52,472 bases of DNA from Candidatus Nitrotoga sp. HW29 (GCF_924101635.2 NZ_CAKMAA020000014.1:1-52472), one strand, 5' to 3'; numbered from the stretch's first letter, positions 7,934-17,867 are shown. Program-made: numbers and translations. The notes: a model not told the origin generated them from the sequence alone.

Positions 7934-9763
7934 GTGAGCAACACGTATATCAGCAAACTGGATCCACCGGTGCATAGCCAATCCGATCACACACTGGGCG
8001 AAACCAAGGCTGCAATCACGCTCGTGGAATACGGCAGCTACAACTGTTCGTACTGCCAGGCCGCACATGATGTTGTTGCCAATTTGCGAGATCGCTTTGA
8101 TGGAAGGATGCGCTATGTATTTCGCCATCGACCTATTTCCGGCAATACCAAGGCACGCCAAGCCGCCGAGCTAGCCGAATATGCTCATGAAACCACAAAT
8201 CGATACTGGGAAACCCATGATGCACTGATGAAACTTGGGCCTTCGCTCGAGCACATTGACTTTGAAACCTTGGCGATCCAACTTGACCTGCCCCCGCGGG
8301 ACGCCTCCACGCAAGAAGCATGGAGCCGAGCGCAGGCGAAAGTCGAGGCGGATATCGCCAGCAGCAAACGTAGTGGTGCGCCCGTATCTCCAACTTTTTT
8401 CATCAATAGCCGGTGCTACGAAGGGCCATGGGACGAAAATACACTGGCCGAAGCCATTCTTGGATCGCTTGGTCACCGAATGCAGACTATGGCTCTGGGC
8501 TTTGCCCGATGGGCCCCGTCAACCGGATTATTACTTCTGGCGATGACGCTCTTGGCCGTTGTTATGGTTAATTCGCCGATTGGTCCGATGTTCGAAGCAT
8601 TGTGGAACATGCCCACCGGTCTAATCGCCGGAGACATGGCCTTCCAATTACCGTTACGTGAATGGATCAACGATTGCTTGCTGACAATCTTTTTCTTGGT
8701 TGTTGGTCTGGAGATCAAGCGCGAATTAACGGTTGGTCGTCTCGCCGCACGACGCGCGGCAGCGCTACCGTTGGCTGCTGCTCTCGGGGGTATGACTGTC
8801 CCTGCAATCATTTATCTGTTGCTGGTGCCGGCTGGCCCCTTGACTCATGGATGGGCGATCCCGACTACCACGGATACCGCCTTTGCTGTGGCACTGATTG
8901 CCTTTCTGGGAAGACGCGTACCCGTCGAACTCAGAGTATTCCTGACGGCGGCTGTGGTGGTCGATGATCTCGTTGCGATTGTGCTCGTTACGGTGTTTTA
9001 TTCCGGGCATATCGATCCGTTCAATGCCGCCGCCGCAGTTATTGTTACCGGACTGTTGGTTTTGCTCAACCGTGGTGGTGTCTACCGCGCGCTCCCCTAC
9101 GCACTATTGGGGGTCGTCTTATGGTTATTCTTGCATGCCGCCGGGCTGCACGCCACTCTCGCAGGCGTGATCGTTGCAATCCTTACCCCAACCCGCCCCC
9201 CTGCGAATCTGGCGGCATTAATGGCGCAAGCCGAGTCGGTAATCCACGCCGAACTGCGTAGCGCAGAAGAAAGAGTCATGCGACACGGGCCGTCGGAATC
9301 ATCAATGCGCGCCCTCGATGTCATTCATGACCGGATCGAATCCCCGGCCGACAAGCTACTGCGGGCGGTGGAACCATGGTCCAGCTACTTGGTGCTGCCC
9401 TTGTTTGCACTCGCCAATGCAGGCCTTGTTCTTTCCATGGAAGCCGTCAATGGACGAGAATTTTTAATCCTGGCCATCACACTGGGGCTGGTTGTAGGTA
9501 AACCGCTTGGCATGATCACGGCAGCCGCTATCGCGGTTCGAATGGGATGGGCCGTCAAACCCGATGCCTATTCCTGGCGGCAGATGATCGGCGCCGCTAC
9601 ACTTGCCGGTATTGGATTTACGATGTCACTTTACATCGCTGAAAAGGCATTTTTACATGCTCCGGATTTCGCGGCGGGAAAGATTGGCGTGTTCCTTGCA
9701 TCCATTCTGGCGGGCGCGCTAGGATTCCTTCTACTCTGGCAGCAAGGCAAACGAAAAATTTAA
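7934..9763 (+). CDS. nhaA: Thioredoxin-fold/NhaA fusion Na+/H+ antiporter
   Basis: The 609-residue protein joins two modules. Residues about 15-185 are a DsbA-like thioredoxin fold with the redox motif CSYC in [10 protein letters not shown] and a cis-Pro region VSPTFFIN. Residues about 200-600 are a full NhaA antiporter, which exports Na+ in exchange for H+ across the inner membrane. It has about twelve membrane segments, the [16 protein letters not shown] stretch and the [11 protein letters not shown] aspartate pair used for ion binding. GTG 7934 is chosen because GGAGG lies eight bases before it. The DsbA-like part has no signal peptide, so it probably faces the cytoplasm. This architecture is known for some NhaA proteins, but the role of the redox module is unclear. 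A hairpin at 9774-9809 follows. Confidence 0.92.
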   Translation: MSNTYISKLDPPVHSQSDHTLGETKAAITLVEYGSYNCSYCQAAHDVVANLRDRFDGRMRYVFRHRPISGNTKARQAAELAEYAHETTNRYWETHDALMKLGPSLEHIDFETLAIQLDLPPRDASTQEAWSRAQAKVEADIASSKRSGAPVSPTFFINSRCYEGPWDENTLAEAILGSLGHRMQTMALGFARWAPSTGLLLLAMTLLAVVMVNSPIGPMFEALWNMPTGLIAGDMAFQLPLREWINDCLLTIFFLVVGLEIKRELTVGRLAARRAAALPLAAALGGMTVPAIIYLLLVPAGPLTHGWAIPTTTDTAFAVALIAFLGRRVPVELRVFLTAAVVVDDLVAIVLVTVFYSGHIDPFNAAAAVIVTGLLVLLNRGGVYRALPYALLGVVLWLFLHAAGLHATLAGVIVAILTPTRPPANLAALMAQAESVIHAELRSAEERVMRHGPSESSMRALDVIHDRIESPADKLLRAVEPWSSYLVLPLFALANAGLVLSMEAVNGREFLILAITLGLVVGKPLGMITAAAIAVRMGWAVKPDAYSWRQMIGAATLAGIGFTMSLYIAEKAFLHAPDFAAGKIGVFLASILAGALGFLLLWQQGKRKI

Positions 9764-9773
9764 CCTGGCTACA

Positions 9774-9809
9774 GAAGCAGGAAAAATGATTCGCCTGTTT
9801 CCCTGCTTC
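9774..9809. terminator. Hairpin between convergent nhaA and glycosyltransferase genes
   Basis: The arms GAAGCAGG-AAA and TTT-C-CCTGCTTC pair with one bulged base around a 13-base loop. It sits 10 bases after the nhaA stop and overlaps the stop of the convergent glycosyltransferase. There is no long T-run, so it is a probable rather than certain terminator. Confidence 0.5.
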
Positions 9810-10647
9810 AATCCAGAAACTTTCGCGCCGCCACCGCGTAAGTAGTCTCGGCGTAACGCACGTAATCCTCGTCGATCATGCCGCCATGCACAATGGTGAA
9901 ATCGGTGCGCCATTCATCCCACCACAGGTGCGCCCACAAGTGCATTGAGTACATGCCGGAAAAATCCTCATCAAGCCCTTCGAACAGAGTTTGCACTCCG
10001 ACCGGGTCGGCACCGTGTCGGTGGAAACAGCGCTTGGGCAGCACACGCACTGTATCCGGCATCTGCTGTCGCACTTTCGTCGCCTCCTGACAGGAGTGAC
10101 GACTCCAGGTGCCATCGAATACCCGGTACATATTCTCCAGCCAGCACGCTAAATAGACTGATTCCGGTCGCGCCAGCATCAACGCGTTGCACAGTGATCG
10201 TTTCATTGGATCACGCTCTTCTACTTCGCCCTGCTCCGCACCGATAACAAACTGCTCGCGGTAAAATTCGTCAGGCATCGGCTGCAGGAAAAGCGTATCC
10301 ATGTCGGCATATACTCCGCCCCAAGTTTGCAGCGCTTTCATGCGGATAAAATCTGATTCGTGCGCGTAATCGAGGTTGCGCTGACGAATGATGCGTCCCT
10401 CAGGCGTGTTGGCATATCTCAAACTATCACGAACGAATGGCTCCGGATCGACATGATGCAGCACCAGATGCGGTCGAATGCGATCCCACCAGTATCCCCA
10501 AGGCTCATTAAGATAGTGAAAGTGGATTGCATCGGGCTGATTGACCTGCCGACATGATTCCAGACACAGGTAGTGCAGCAAATGAAATGGCTCGTTCTGC
10601 GAACGCAGCCCGAACACAAAATGGAAGATACGCGGTATTTCAGTCAT
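9808..10647 (-). CDS. GT32-like glycosyltransferase (DXD sugar-binding region)
   Basis: A 279-residue soluble protein starting IPRIFHFVFGL, the usual opening of the glycosyltransferase family that includes OCH1/capsular sugar transferases. The nucleotide-sugar/metal motif is in GGVYADMDTLFLQP, preceded by HESDFIRMKALQTWGG, which is diagnostic for this family. The late HLWWDEW/VHGG region would close the active site. It is expected to transfer a sugar onto a surface glycan or lipid-linked acceptor. Donor and acceptor cannot be read from sequence. It is last in a three-gene unit: its ATG overlaps the previous gene's stop by eight bases (ATGACTGA), so translation is probably coupled. Confidence 0.85.
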   Translation of the reverse strand: MTEIPRIFHFVFGLRSQNEPFHLLHYLCLESCRQVNQPDAIHFHYLNEPWGYWWDRIRPHLVLHHVDPEPFVRDSLRYANTPEGRIIRQRNLDYAHESDFIRMKALQTWGGVYADMDTLFLQPMPDEFYREQFVIGAEQGEVEERDPMKRSLCNALMLARPESVYLACWLENMYRVFDGTWSRHSCQEATKVRQQMPDTVRVLPKRCFHRHGADPVGVQTLFEGLDEDFSGMYSMHLWAHLWWDEWRTDFTIVHGGMIDEDYVRYAETTYAVAARKFLD

Positions 10648-11839
10648 CCAGACTCGCCAGTAAATGATTGGTCACTCGTTGCATCGACAGCTTTTCGCGC
10701 AGTATTTCGGCAGCCTGTGTAGCGTGTGCCATGGCTGTTGGCAGATCACGGTGCAGACCGCGCATCAGTTCTACAGCATGTGTCAGGTCGGCCTGCGCCC
10801 ATCGCTGCGAAGCAAAGTAACTGGCCTGTTGCGGCCAAGGCGTCACCTGTGTCAACCGATAGTTTACCAACCAAGGCCACTCGCTGCCGAGATAATCAAG
10901 CTGACCGCTCCATCCGGTCATCAGCACCGGGCGGCCGCGCACCAGGGCCGCGCAACCACCCATCCCCCAACCTTCGCCGCGTGTCAACGAAACAAACACA
11001 TCGCCAGCCCGATGCAGGTTTTCAATCTGTTCACCAGACAGATCATCCCCAATCACACGAATCGACGGCAGACAGCCCTCGCGACCGCGTGCAGCACGCT
11101 GGTGCCATGTAGCAAGCAACTCTGCCACTGGCGCAGCCGTATAGGACGGCGGCGCACCGATACCTCGTAATGAGGTTTTGAGCAGTAATACCACGTCATC
11201 CGTATTAGAAAAGGCGCTCGCAAAAGCGCTCAAAAGGTCATAAACGCCTTTGCGCGGCTCCCAAGTATTGATCGAATAAAATACCGTGGTGTGCGGACCA
11301 ATGCCAAGCCCGGCACGTATCTGTCTACGACCCTCGTCCGACACCGGCGATGGTGCCTCGTACAATATATGCGGCACTGCACGCACCGGCACCACAACGC
11401 CACAACGCTCGCACACCTCACGGTTCATGCTGCTGGGCACAAGCACGCGCTCGGCCAAGTTGAGCAATGAAGGCCAGTGCGGCGGCAAACGATCGGTTTC
11501 CCACGCGGTGAAACCGACATTGCGCCGCCCCGGTTCGAAATATACCGGCCAGTATTCCGGCGGCAGATGCACCAGTACCCTATCGTAATCGCAAGGCTTG
11601 CAATAACGCTCGATAAGCTGCGGCAGATCGGAATACATCGGATCATTCGACAATGCTGGAAAAAAATCGAGCGCATCGATGCCAAGATCCGCGCGCCATG
11701 GCATGTAACCATCCGTACCGGAACACAGCGGCAACCATTCAACCGGCACCTGCTGCGCCACCAGACCCCGCAGACAATCCAGCGCCGACAGCGCGTAACC
11801 CGTTGTGCCGGACCAGGAAACCAGTTTTATGCCACGCAT
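10640..11839 (-). CDS. GT4-type glycosyltransferase
   Basis: A 399-residue GT-B fold transferase. The N-terminal half includes GTTGYALSALDCLRGL, VGFTAWETDRLPPHW and VLVPSSMNREVC. The C-terminal GT4 half includes FYSINTWEPRKGVYDLLSAF, DDVVLLLKTS, GDVFVSLTRGEGWGMGGCAALVRGRPVLMTG (with the conserved Glu region) and a LDYL segment. The ATG at 11839 is preferred because it overlaps the upstream stop as TGATG behind a GGAGG site. A longer upstream extension would run into the previous gene. It is the middle gene of the glycosyltransferase operon and is likely to act on the same glycan. The sugar specificity is unknown. Confidence 0.88.
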   Translation of the reverse strand: MRGIKLVSWSGTTGYALSALDCLRGLVAQQVPVEWLPLCSGTDGYMPWRADLGIDALDFFPALSNDPMYSDLPQLIERYCKPCDYDRVLVHLPPEYWPVYFEPGRRNVGFTAWETDRLPPHWPSLLNLAERVLVPSSMNREVCERCGVVVPVRAVPHILYEAPSPVSDEGRRQIRAGLGIGPHTTVFYSINTWEPRKGVYDLLSAFASAFSNTDDVVLLLKTSLRGIGAPPSYTAAPVAELLATWHQRAARGREGCLPSIRVIGDDLSGEQIENLHRAGDVFVSLTRGEGWGMGGCAALVRGRPVLMTGWSGQLDYLGSEWPWLVNYRLTQVTPWPQQASYFASQRWAQADLTHAVELMRGLHRDLPTAMAHATQAAEILREKLSMQRVTNHLLASLDD

Positions 11840-14800
11840 CAGACCTCCAGACCCATATGAACACGCGTCCAACGCCCCAAATCCTGCGCGGCCCAATAGC
11901 GGCGGGCAGTCGCGCGCGCTTCTTCAGAAATGGATTGCATGAGTGTCACATCCTTGCTCAATCGCGCAATGCGCTCGCAGATAGCGTCTTCATCTCCGGC
12001 AGTCACTAGAAAACCATTGCGACCGTCGATGATCAACTCGGCGCCCGGCAACCCATCCGCGCAAATCAGCGGACAACCTGCTGCCAGCGCGCCAGCAACA
12101 AAGCCAAGCGCTGCCTCACCACTTGCCAACGGTGCGCGTCTAAGCACCAGGCAGTCGATGCTTGCAAGAAAGTTTTCCTGCGACGCATCGAAACCCTGCA
12201 ATTGCAGCCCCGGCGGCAGCGCTGATGGCGAAAAATGACGCAGCAGTGGCGTGCCGCCATACACGTTTACCGACAGCTTATCGGCCAGCAGGCGACGGAT
12301 CAGTACTGCATCGAGTGGATGCAGACCATCGACTTCGCAACTACCGCGCAGCCCGACCCGGAAAAGATCCCCGGGCGACGGACGGGCGATCTCAAATGCA
12401 GCGGACGGCAGCGTCGGCCGCAAAACCAGCCCAGGTAAACCGACCTGCCGCGCGGTGATATCGTCGGGATAAACGAGGCCAATTCCACCAGGCACTGCAT
12501 GAGCAATTTCGAACAGCATAGTTGGACAATCTCGAGTAACCCGAATCAATACCTGTGTCCGTAGTTGCGAATCCAGAAGTGGTGGCAGAACTTCGGGCAC
12601 TCCATCGATCACCAACATGCCACCTTGTTCTGGCCACGTCAAAAGCGCGGCATCCGGCAGTATCTCTATATTGCCTCGCAAGAAATGTAGCTCGCCCTGC
12701 CAACCCTTGAAATCGTTCTTGCCAAGAGGAAGACTCTCATTACAGCGCAGCACCAGCATAGCCTGCACAGATTGCAGAGCAAGACGCACGCCATCTGGTG
12801 ACAAAAGACGCTTCGAGGCACGCAAGGCTTCGCGCAGCAATTGCGCTTCGGCGACGCGGCGCCGTCGATAATTCAATTGGCGATGAAAGCTCGTGATAAC
12901 CGGATCGGTGGCCGCGGCCAGTGCAACATCAGCATAACGCGCAGCCTCCTCGAGCGCTCCCTGATCAAAAGCCAGCAACGCCAGCGCATGATTGATCAGC
13001 GGCTGGCGCGGCAACAATGCATTGGCTGCTGCCAGAAACTCGCCCGCAGCGGGCAGTTCGCCACGCCGGTAGTGTTCTATACCAACCACCTGCAGTCGGT
13101 CGCATTCAGCTTGCAACGACTGATCTGCAACCGCCAACACTGGCCGCGCACCTTGGAGGCCGCAACAATGTTTGTAACGTGCACCACTACCACAGGAGCA
13201 GGGGTCGTTTCGGCCAATGCGTCCACCGCCCGCCACACTTCCCGGAGAAGTTTGGCGGCCGCTAATCAGGCGTCGCAGACGGGTGATTTCGGCATCCACT
13301 ACCTGTATCTTTAGTGACAGCGCAGAGCGTGCTTCTTCCAGGCAGGACAGTGCATCTTCTGGCGAACCCTGTGTCTCCCAAAGCCGTGCCAGCGACAGCA
13401 TGAATTCCGGGCTGCTGCGGTTGTGCAAAACAGCTGACTCATAAAGCCGGCGCGCACTAAAAACATGGCCTTCTGCGTGATAGCTGCGTCCGAGGTGGAA
13501 TTCAATATTCGGCTCCTCCGGATAGCGCAACAGCATCGCCCGCATCGCGGGGCGCAACTCTGCTCGCTCACCATCGTGAAAGCGCGCAAGTAGGTCATGT
13601 ATCAGCGCTATATATTCGCGCCACAGCGTCGAGCTACAGGGCTGCCAACGTTGGTGTACGCGTTTCGAGTAGTGTATGGTACGTGTCGGATCGGCGTTCA
13701 AGCCGATGCTGCAGCCGGATGTTCCGGCCTCGATGAAGTAATACTGCGTCGGCACTTCGATGCGCTCTATGCGCACATGTGATGCGAGTTGAAGCCAGAA
13801 ATCCCAGTCCTCGCAGACTTCCAGGCTATCATCAAAACGGCAGCCAAGATCAATCACACGTCGATGAAACAAAACAGAAATTGCCGGGATTTGACTAAAG
13901 AATTGGAACGTCAGCGGATTGAACGGGTTGCACTGCCTTCGGGTCAGGCGGTGATAGCGATCAACCAGCCATAAACCGGCATATACCAGATCCGGGTGAT
14001 CCGGCTCGAGTATGCGGCGAACCAGCAGCGCGACGTGTTCCGGATCAAACAGATCATCATCATCCAGAAAACCGATGTATTCACCGGAGGCTGCTTCAAG
14101 GCCGAAATTTGCCGCCGCCGGGCGCTTGAGTTGACGGCCAGCACACACCAGGCGAAAGCGCACATCCGCCGCAATGGTTGCCGGCAATGGCGGATGACGT
14201 CCGCCAGTGGCATCCACTATTACGACTTCAAGTTGGCGATAGGACTGTGCGGCCAGCGAATTCAAGGCATCCGTCAGACAGCTGCGACCCATGCTGCGCA
14301 CGACGATCGACACGCGTGGCTCGTTGCACGATGGCGACCATCCAGGGCGCGACCGCGCCGGGTCGATGAATCGATCCGGCATGGGTACTGGCTGTGGTCG
14401 CCGATAGGCGGCCAGACTGCTTCCTTGTTCCAATGCAACAGCGTAATCCAGGATCGGCAATCGGTGACCCAGCAACTGCAGATAGTCGTCATATTTCCGA
14501 CGGCCCGCAAACTCACTGCCAGCGTTGTAGATGCCAAGGAAATGCTGGTAGTGAAAAGTATTACCGCCGTGAATGGTATAGCAGTAGAGTTCTGGCGAAT
14601 TCATCAGCACCACGCGGTGGCCTGCAATGATCTGTCCGGTGACCACGCTGTCCTCGCCTCGCCGCTGGTCCGGATAGGCTGGAACTATCGTGCGCCGCGC
14701 CAGCATACTGCCTTCCCATATACGCTCGCAGGACACCGCGATGCGGCGCTCTGCCGGCCACCACAGCGTCCAACGATGCAAGAAGCAAGCTTGTGCCCCG

Positions 14801-15270
14801 TTCGCCTGTAGAGCCTCTACCTGCCAGGCGATGCGGCGCGCATCATACAGATCATCGTCATCCCACTGACACACCATGTCGCCACGCGATTCGGCCAGCG
14901 CGCGGTTGCGCAGGCTCCCCAAACTCCCTTGGTTTGCCGGCAACATTATGTGGCGGATTAGCGCGTCATTCATAACCGCCAAAAATTCCGTCAGCTCAGA
15001 TGCCGGATTGTCATCAATGATGACCAGCTCACGTTGCCGGTAAGTTTGTCGACGAAAACACTCAATAGCATGACGCGTTGGCAACAGCCGGCCACGACTC
15101 ACCATCAGGCAGGATACCAACGGTCCCTCCGGTGCAACAAGTGACGGCACCAGCACAACGTCTTGCGGATGAGATCCCGGCTCTAGCAATTTCAATACAA
15201 GACGGTCGCCCGATACAGGCCATTGAGAGGTGTGATCAGCGATCGGTGAAGGTGGGCATGATGCGTTCAT
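11839..15270 (-). CDS. Giant multi-domain glycosyltransferase: GT2-GT2-TPR-SEC-C-TPR-GT4-like
   Basis: A 1143-residue cytoplasmic protein. Residues about 50-260 are a GT2 domain (LVSCLMVSRGR, LVIIDDNPA, QWDDDDLYDARR). Residues about 315-560 are a second GT2 domain (VSIVVRSMGR, VVIVDATGG, FLDDDDLFDPEH). Helical repeats near 600-690 resemble TPR (LHNRSSPEFMLSLARLWETQGSPEDALSCL). A SEC-C zinc motif follows at roughly 700-720 (GRNDPCSCGSGARYKHCCG). After it come another TPR-like stretch and a C-terminal GT4-like region (VFG/NVYGGTPLLRH, GALAAGCPLICADGLPGAELIIDGRNGFLV). Both GT2 domains keep DXD-type acidic motifs. It begins the three-gene operon. It may assemble a repeating or multi-sugar glycan, or glycosylate a protein. 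SEC-C inside a glycosyltransferase is unusual. Confidence 0.85.
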   Translation of the reverse strand: MNASCPPSPIADHTSQWPVSGDRLVLKLLEPGSHPQDVVLVPSLVAPEGPLVSCLMVSRGRLLPTRHAIECFRRQTYRQRELVIIDDNPASELTEFLAVMNDALIRHIMLPANQGSLGSLRNRALAESRGDMVCQWDDDDLYDARRIAWQVEALQANGAQACFLHRWTLWWPAERRIAVSCERIWEGSMLARRTIVPAYPDQRRGEDSVVTGQIIAGHRVVLMNSPELYCYTIHGGNTFHYQHFLGIYNAGSEFAGRRKYDDYLQLLGHRLPILDYAVALEQGSSLAAYRRPQPVPMPDRFIDPARSRPGWSPSCNEPRVSIVVRSMGRSCLTDALNSLAAQSYRQLEVVIVDATGGRHPPLPATIAADVRFRLVCAGRQLKRPAAANFGLEAASGEYIGFLDDDDLFDPEHVALLVRRILEPDHPDLVYAGLWLVDRYHRLTRRQCNPFNPLTFQFFSQIPAISVLFHRRVIDLGCRFDDSLEVCEDWDFWLQLASHVRIERIEVPTQYYFIEAGTSGCSIGLNADPTRTIHYSKRVHQRWQPCSSTLWREYIALIHDLLARFHDGERAELRPAMRAMLLRYPEEPNIEFHLGRSYHAEGHVFSARRLYESAVLHNRSSPEFMLSLARLWETQGSPEDALSCLEEARSALSLKIQVVDAEITRLRRLISGRQTSPGSVAGGGRIGRNDPCSCGSGARYKHCCGLQGARPVLAVADQSLQAECDRLQVVGIEHYRRGELPAAGEFLAAANALLPRQPLINHALALLAFDQGALEEAARYADVALAAATDPVITSFHRQLNYRRRRVAEAQLLREALRASKRLLSPDGVRLALQSVQAMLVLRCNESLPLGKNDFKGWQGELHFLRGNIEILPDAALLTWPEQGGMLVIDGVPEVLPPLLDSQLRTQVLIRVTRDCPTMLFEIAHAVPGGIGLVYPDDITARQVGLPGLVLRPTLPSAAFEIARPSPGDLFRVGLRGSCEVDGLHPLDAVLIRRLLADKLSVNVYGGTPLLRHFSPSALPPGLQLQGFDASQENFLASIDCLVLRRAPLASGEAALGFVAGALAAGCPLICADGLPGAELIIDGRNGFLVTAGDEDAICERIARLSKDVTLMQSISEEARATARRYWAAQDLGRWTRVHMGLEV

Positions 15271-15459
15271 TTGAGTTGTTTACAAAACATCTGCTACCTG
15301 ATTTTTAGTGGACGGAGGAACAGCCGACAATTTATGGTATGACGCGGTTGTCGGAAGCCGCTCCAAGACTTGACGATGTATCAGGGTACTAATAGTAATT
15401 GCTGGGCGAAGTTCATATTGCAAGTTCCTATAGAAGAATCACACTAAATAACCAAGCCT

Positions 15460-15481
15460 GCCAGAATACCAGCATTCTGGC
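15460..15481. repeat. Small hairpin downstream of amtB
   Basis: The arms GCCAGAAT and ATTCTGGC pair exactly around a six-base loop. It lies about 50 bases past the amtB stop within the 259-base gap before the glycosyltransferase operon. It lacks a T-run on either strand. The neighbouring GGCGAAAGCTGGATC loosely resembles the GCGAAAGCGGGGATC repeat in the element at 31901-32017, so it may be a decayed relative. The rest of the gap (15271-15529) shows nothing else I can name. Confidence 0.4.
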
Positions 15482-15529
15482 GAAAGCTGGATCAAACTAA
15501 TCAATTAATACCATCATTTAATGCATGGA

Positions 15530-17029
15530 TTAATAGTTATAAGCCCGTTCGCCGTGACTTGTCGTATCCAACCCCTCACGTTCCTCTTCTTGCTTTACAC
15601 GCAAACCGATAGTCATGTCCACAATCTTGTAGCAAATAAAAGCAACCACACTAGACCAGATGATCGTAGTCAGCACGGCTTGTGCTTGTATCCACACCTG
15701 TCCGCCGATAGTGGTATCGACGATCGTATTATTGACATAATCAACGATACCGGTGCCACCCATACTCCAAGGGTTGAACACACCGGTGAGTAAAGCGCCC
15801 AAGATGCCACCGATACCGTGGATGCCGAACACATCCAGCGCGTCATCTGCCCCCAGTAGTTTTTTCAGGCCGGTTACACCCCAGAAACAAACCACTCCAG
15901 CCAGCGCTCCGATAATCAAGCCGCCACCTACGCCCACCCAACCACAAGCGGGCGTGATGGCAACCAAGCCAGAAACCGCTCCGGAAACCGCTCCCAGCAC
16001 GGATGATTTGCCTTTCAATAACTGTTCAGCCAACGTCCATGCCAGTGCAGCGGCGGCAGTGGCAACCAGCGTGTTGATAAAGGCCAGCGTGGCTGTACCA
16101 GATGCTTCCAGAGCCGAGCCGGCATTGAAGCCAAACCAACCCACCCACAGCAGAGAGCCGCCTATCATGGTCATGACCATATTGTGCGGTGCCATGGGTT
16201 CCTTGCCGTAACCGATGCGCTTGCCCACCATGAAGGCACCAACCAAACCCGCAACAGCCGCGTTAATATGCACCACAGTACCGCCAGCAAAGTCCAATGC
16301 ACCCTTCTGAAACAGCCATCCTGCCGCTGCCGTTGCAGTATCGGCTGCAGCCTGAGTGGTGTAAGCATCCGGCCCCATCCAGAACCACACCATATGCGCA
16401 ATCGGCACATATGCGAAGGTAAACCACAATGCGGAGAATAACATCACAGCGGAGAACTTCATCCGTTCGGCAAAAGCACCCACGATCAGTGCAACGGCGA
16501 TAGCAGCGAAAGTAGCCTGAAACGCCACAAAAACAAATTCAGGAATCACCACACCCTTACTGAAAGTTGCCGCATTAGCGACGCTACCAGTGACCGGATC
16601 AAAGATACCCTTCAGGAACAACCTATCAAATCCGCCGATAAATGCATTGCCCTCCGTAAATGCCAGCGAGTAGCCATAAATGGCCCACAACACAATAATC
16701 AGCGCAAAAATGGCAAACACCTGCATCAAGATAGACAACATGTTTTTGCTGCGCACCAGACCACCGTAGAACAGCGCCAGACCGGGAATGGACATCATGA
16801 TAACCAGCAAAGTGGCTGTCAGCATCCACGCCGTATCACCTTTGTTGGGCGTGGGCGCGACAGCGTGTGTGGCTGCCGCTTGGACGGGCTTGGCTGCATC
16901 AATTGCAGTGGCAGCCTGGGCTGTGGCTGTTGTCGATACAGCTGCAGGAGCAGCTTCTTCCGCAACCGCCGGAAGTACCAGACTATACAACATACCCAGC
17001 AACGCAAAAGTCACAAAAATTTTTTTCAT
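15530..17029 (-). CDS. amtB: Ammonium transporter AmtB
   Basis: A 499-residue inner-membrane channel for ammonium. The precursor starts at ATG 17029 behind AGGAAAATGAC. A signal peptide (about 1-22, ending AVAEE) and an Ala/Thr-rich linker precede eleven membrane helices starting at TAWMLTATLLVIMMSIPGLALFYGGLV. The channel histidines are visible in GGTVVHINAAVAGLVGA and FGIHGIGGILGALLTG, and the family region DDALDVFGIHG is intact. The alternative upstream start would add 43 residues overlapping glnK and is rejected. It lies ten bases after glnK, the classic arrangement in which GlnK blocks AmtB at high nitrogen. The pair is controlled by the sigma-54/NtrC sites upstream of glnK. Confidence 0.96.
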   Translation of the reverse strand: MKKIFVTFALLGMLYSLVLPAVAEEAAPAAVSTTATAQAATAIDAAKPVQAAATHAVAPTPNKGDTAWMLTATLLVIMMSIPGLALFYGGLVRSKNMLSILMQVFAIFALIIVLWAIYGYSLAFTEGNAFIGGFDRLFLKGIFDPVTGSVANAATFSKGVVIPEFVFVAFQATFAAIAVALIVGAFAERMKFSAVMLFSALWFTFAYVPIAHMVWFWMGPDAYTTQAAADTATAAAGWLFQKGALDFAGGTVVHINAAVAGLVGAFMVGKRIGYGKEPMAPHNMVMTMIGGSLLWVGWFGFNAGSALEASGTATLAFINTLVATAAAALAWTLAEQLLKGKSSVLGAVSGAVSGLVAITPACGWVGVGGGLIIGALAGVVCFWGVTGLKKLLGADDALDVFGIHGIGGILGALLTGVFNPWSMGGTGIVDYVNNTIVDTTIGGQVWIQAQAVLTTIIWSSVVAFICYKIVDMTIGLRVKQEEEREGLDTTSHGERAYNY

Positions 17030-17039
17030 GTCATTTTCC

Positions 17040-17390
<351 letters not shown>

Positions 17391-17488
17391 TCATGTGTAT
17401 TGGTGCATAAAATCGGGGGATACATGCTCTTCTTTCTTTACCAAGCTTGAAAAGTGACTAAGGAATACTCAGTCAGCAGTCAGTTAAA

Positions 17489-17505
17489 AGCAGCTTCCGT
17501 GCCAA
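17489..17505 (-). promoter_or_regulatory. Sigma-54 (RpoN) -24/-12 promoter of glnK-amtB
   Basis: On the minus strand the site reads TTGGCACGGAAGCTGCT. It has GG and GC separated by exactly ten bases and TTGGCACG matching the -24 consensus in full. Only one base departs from TTGCT at -12. Transcription should start near 17478, giving a 5' leader of about 100 bases before glnK. Confidence 0.85.
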
Positions 17506-17597
17506 TATAATTTGGCTAAAAAAACAATGGATTGAAATTTATTATGACAAAACAAGAAAGTTTGTATGCACCAGTTTTATACATTTTAAATATGCAG

Positions 17598-17614
17598 TGC
17601 ACCAATTGGGTGAG
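17598..17614 (-). promoter_or_regulatory. NtrC-like enhancer site for glnK-amtB
   Basis: On the plus strand the site reads TGCACCAATTGGGTGAG, a 6-5-6 dyad like the NtrC consensus TGCACC-N5-GGTGCA with two mismatches in the right arm. Its centre is about 125 bases upstream of the predicted start, a normal enhancer distance. A second left half-site (TGCACC) lies at 17567-17572, with no good right arm. Confidence 0.7.
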
Positions 17615-17840
17615 GTAGTAAGGGGCGAGAGTTGATTGCTTTTCTACTTCCGGAGCTATCAAAGCGTTGCATGCACAGATGGAATTTACCTACCTCAAAG
17701 ACACTGAAATTTTCCAGAACGTGCTAAACCTTTACGCATGAGCTAGTGATAGGCAAATCATAATAATCGGGGCGTATTACCACATGCCATACCTCACAAA
17801 GCACATGTATGCCTCAATGAAGCTCTTGGGCGGAGCCAAG

Positions 17841-17867
17841 CAGGGTGGGCACGTTTTGTGCCCACAC
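17841..17867. repeat. REP-type hairpin, left copy flanking RAYT relic
   Basis: The arms GTGGGCAC and GTGCCCAC (17845-17852 and 17858-17865) form a perfect stem around GTTTT, preceded by CAGG. An inverted related copy lies at 18296-18322, on the other side of the transposase relic. This is how REP/REPIN repeats flank their RAYT genes. Confidence 0.75.

Noticed and set aside
13996-14811. Rightward 271-codon frame inside the giant glycosyltransferase
   Set aside because: Antisense to conserved GT2 motifs; no ribosome site or recognisable domain.
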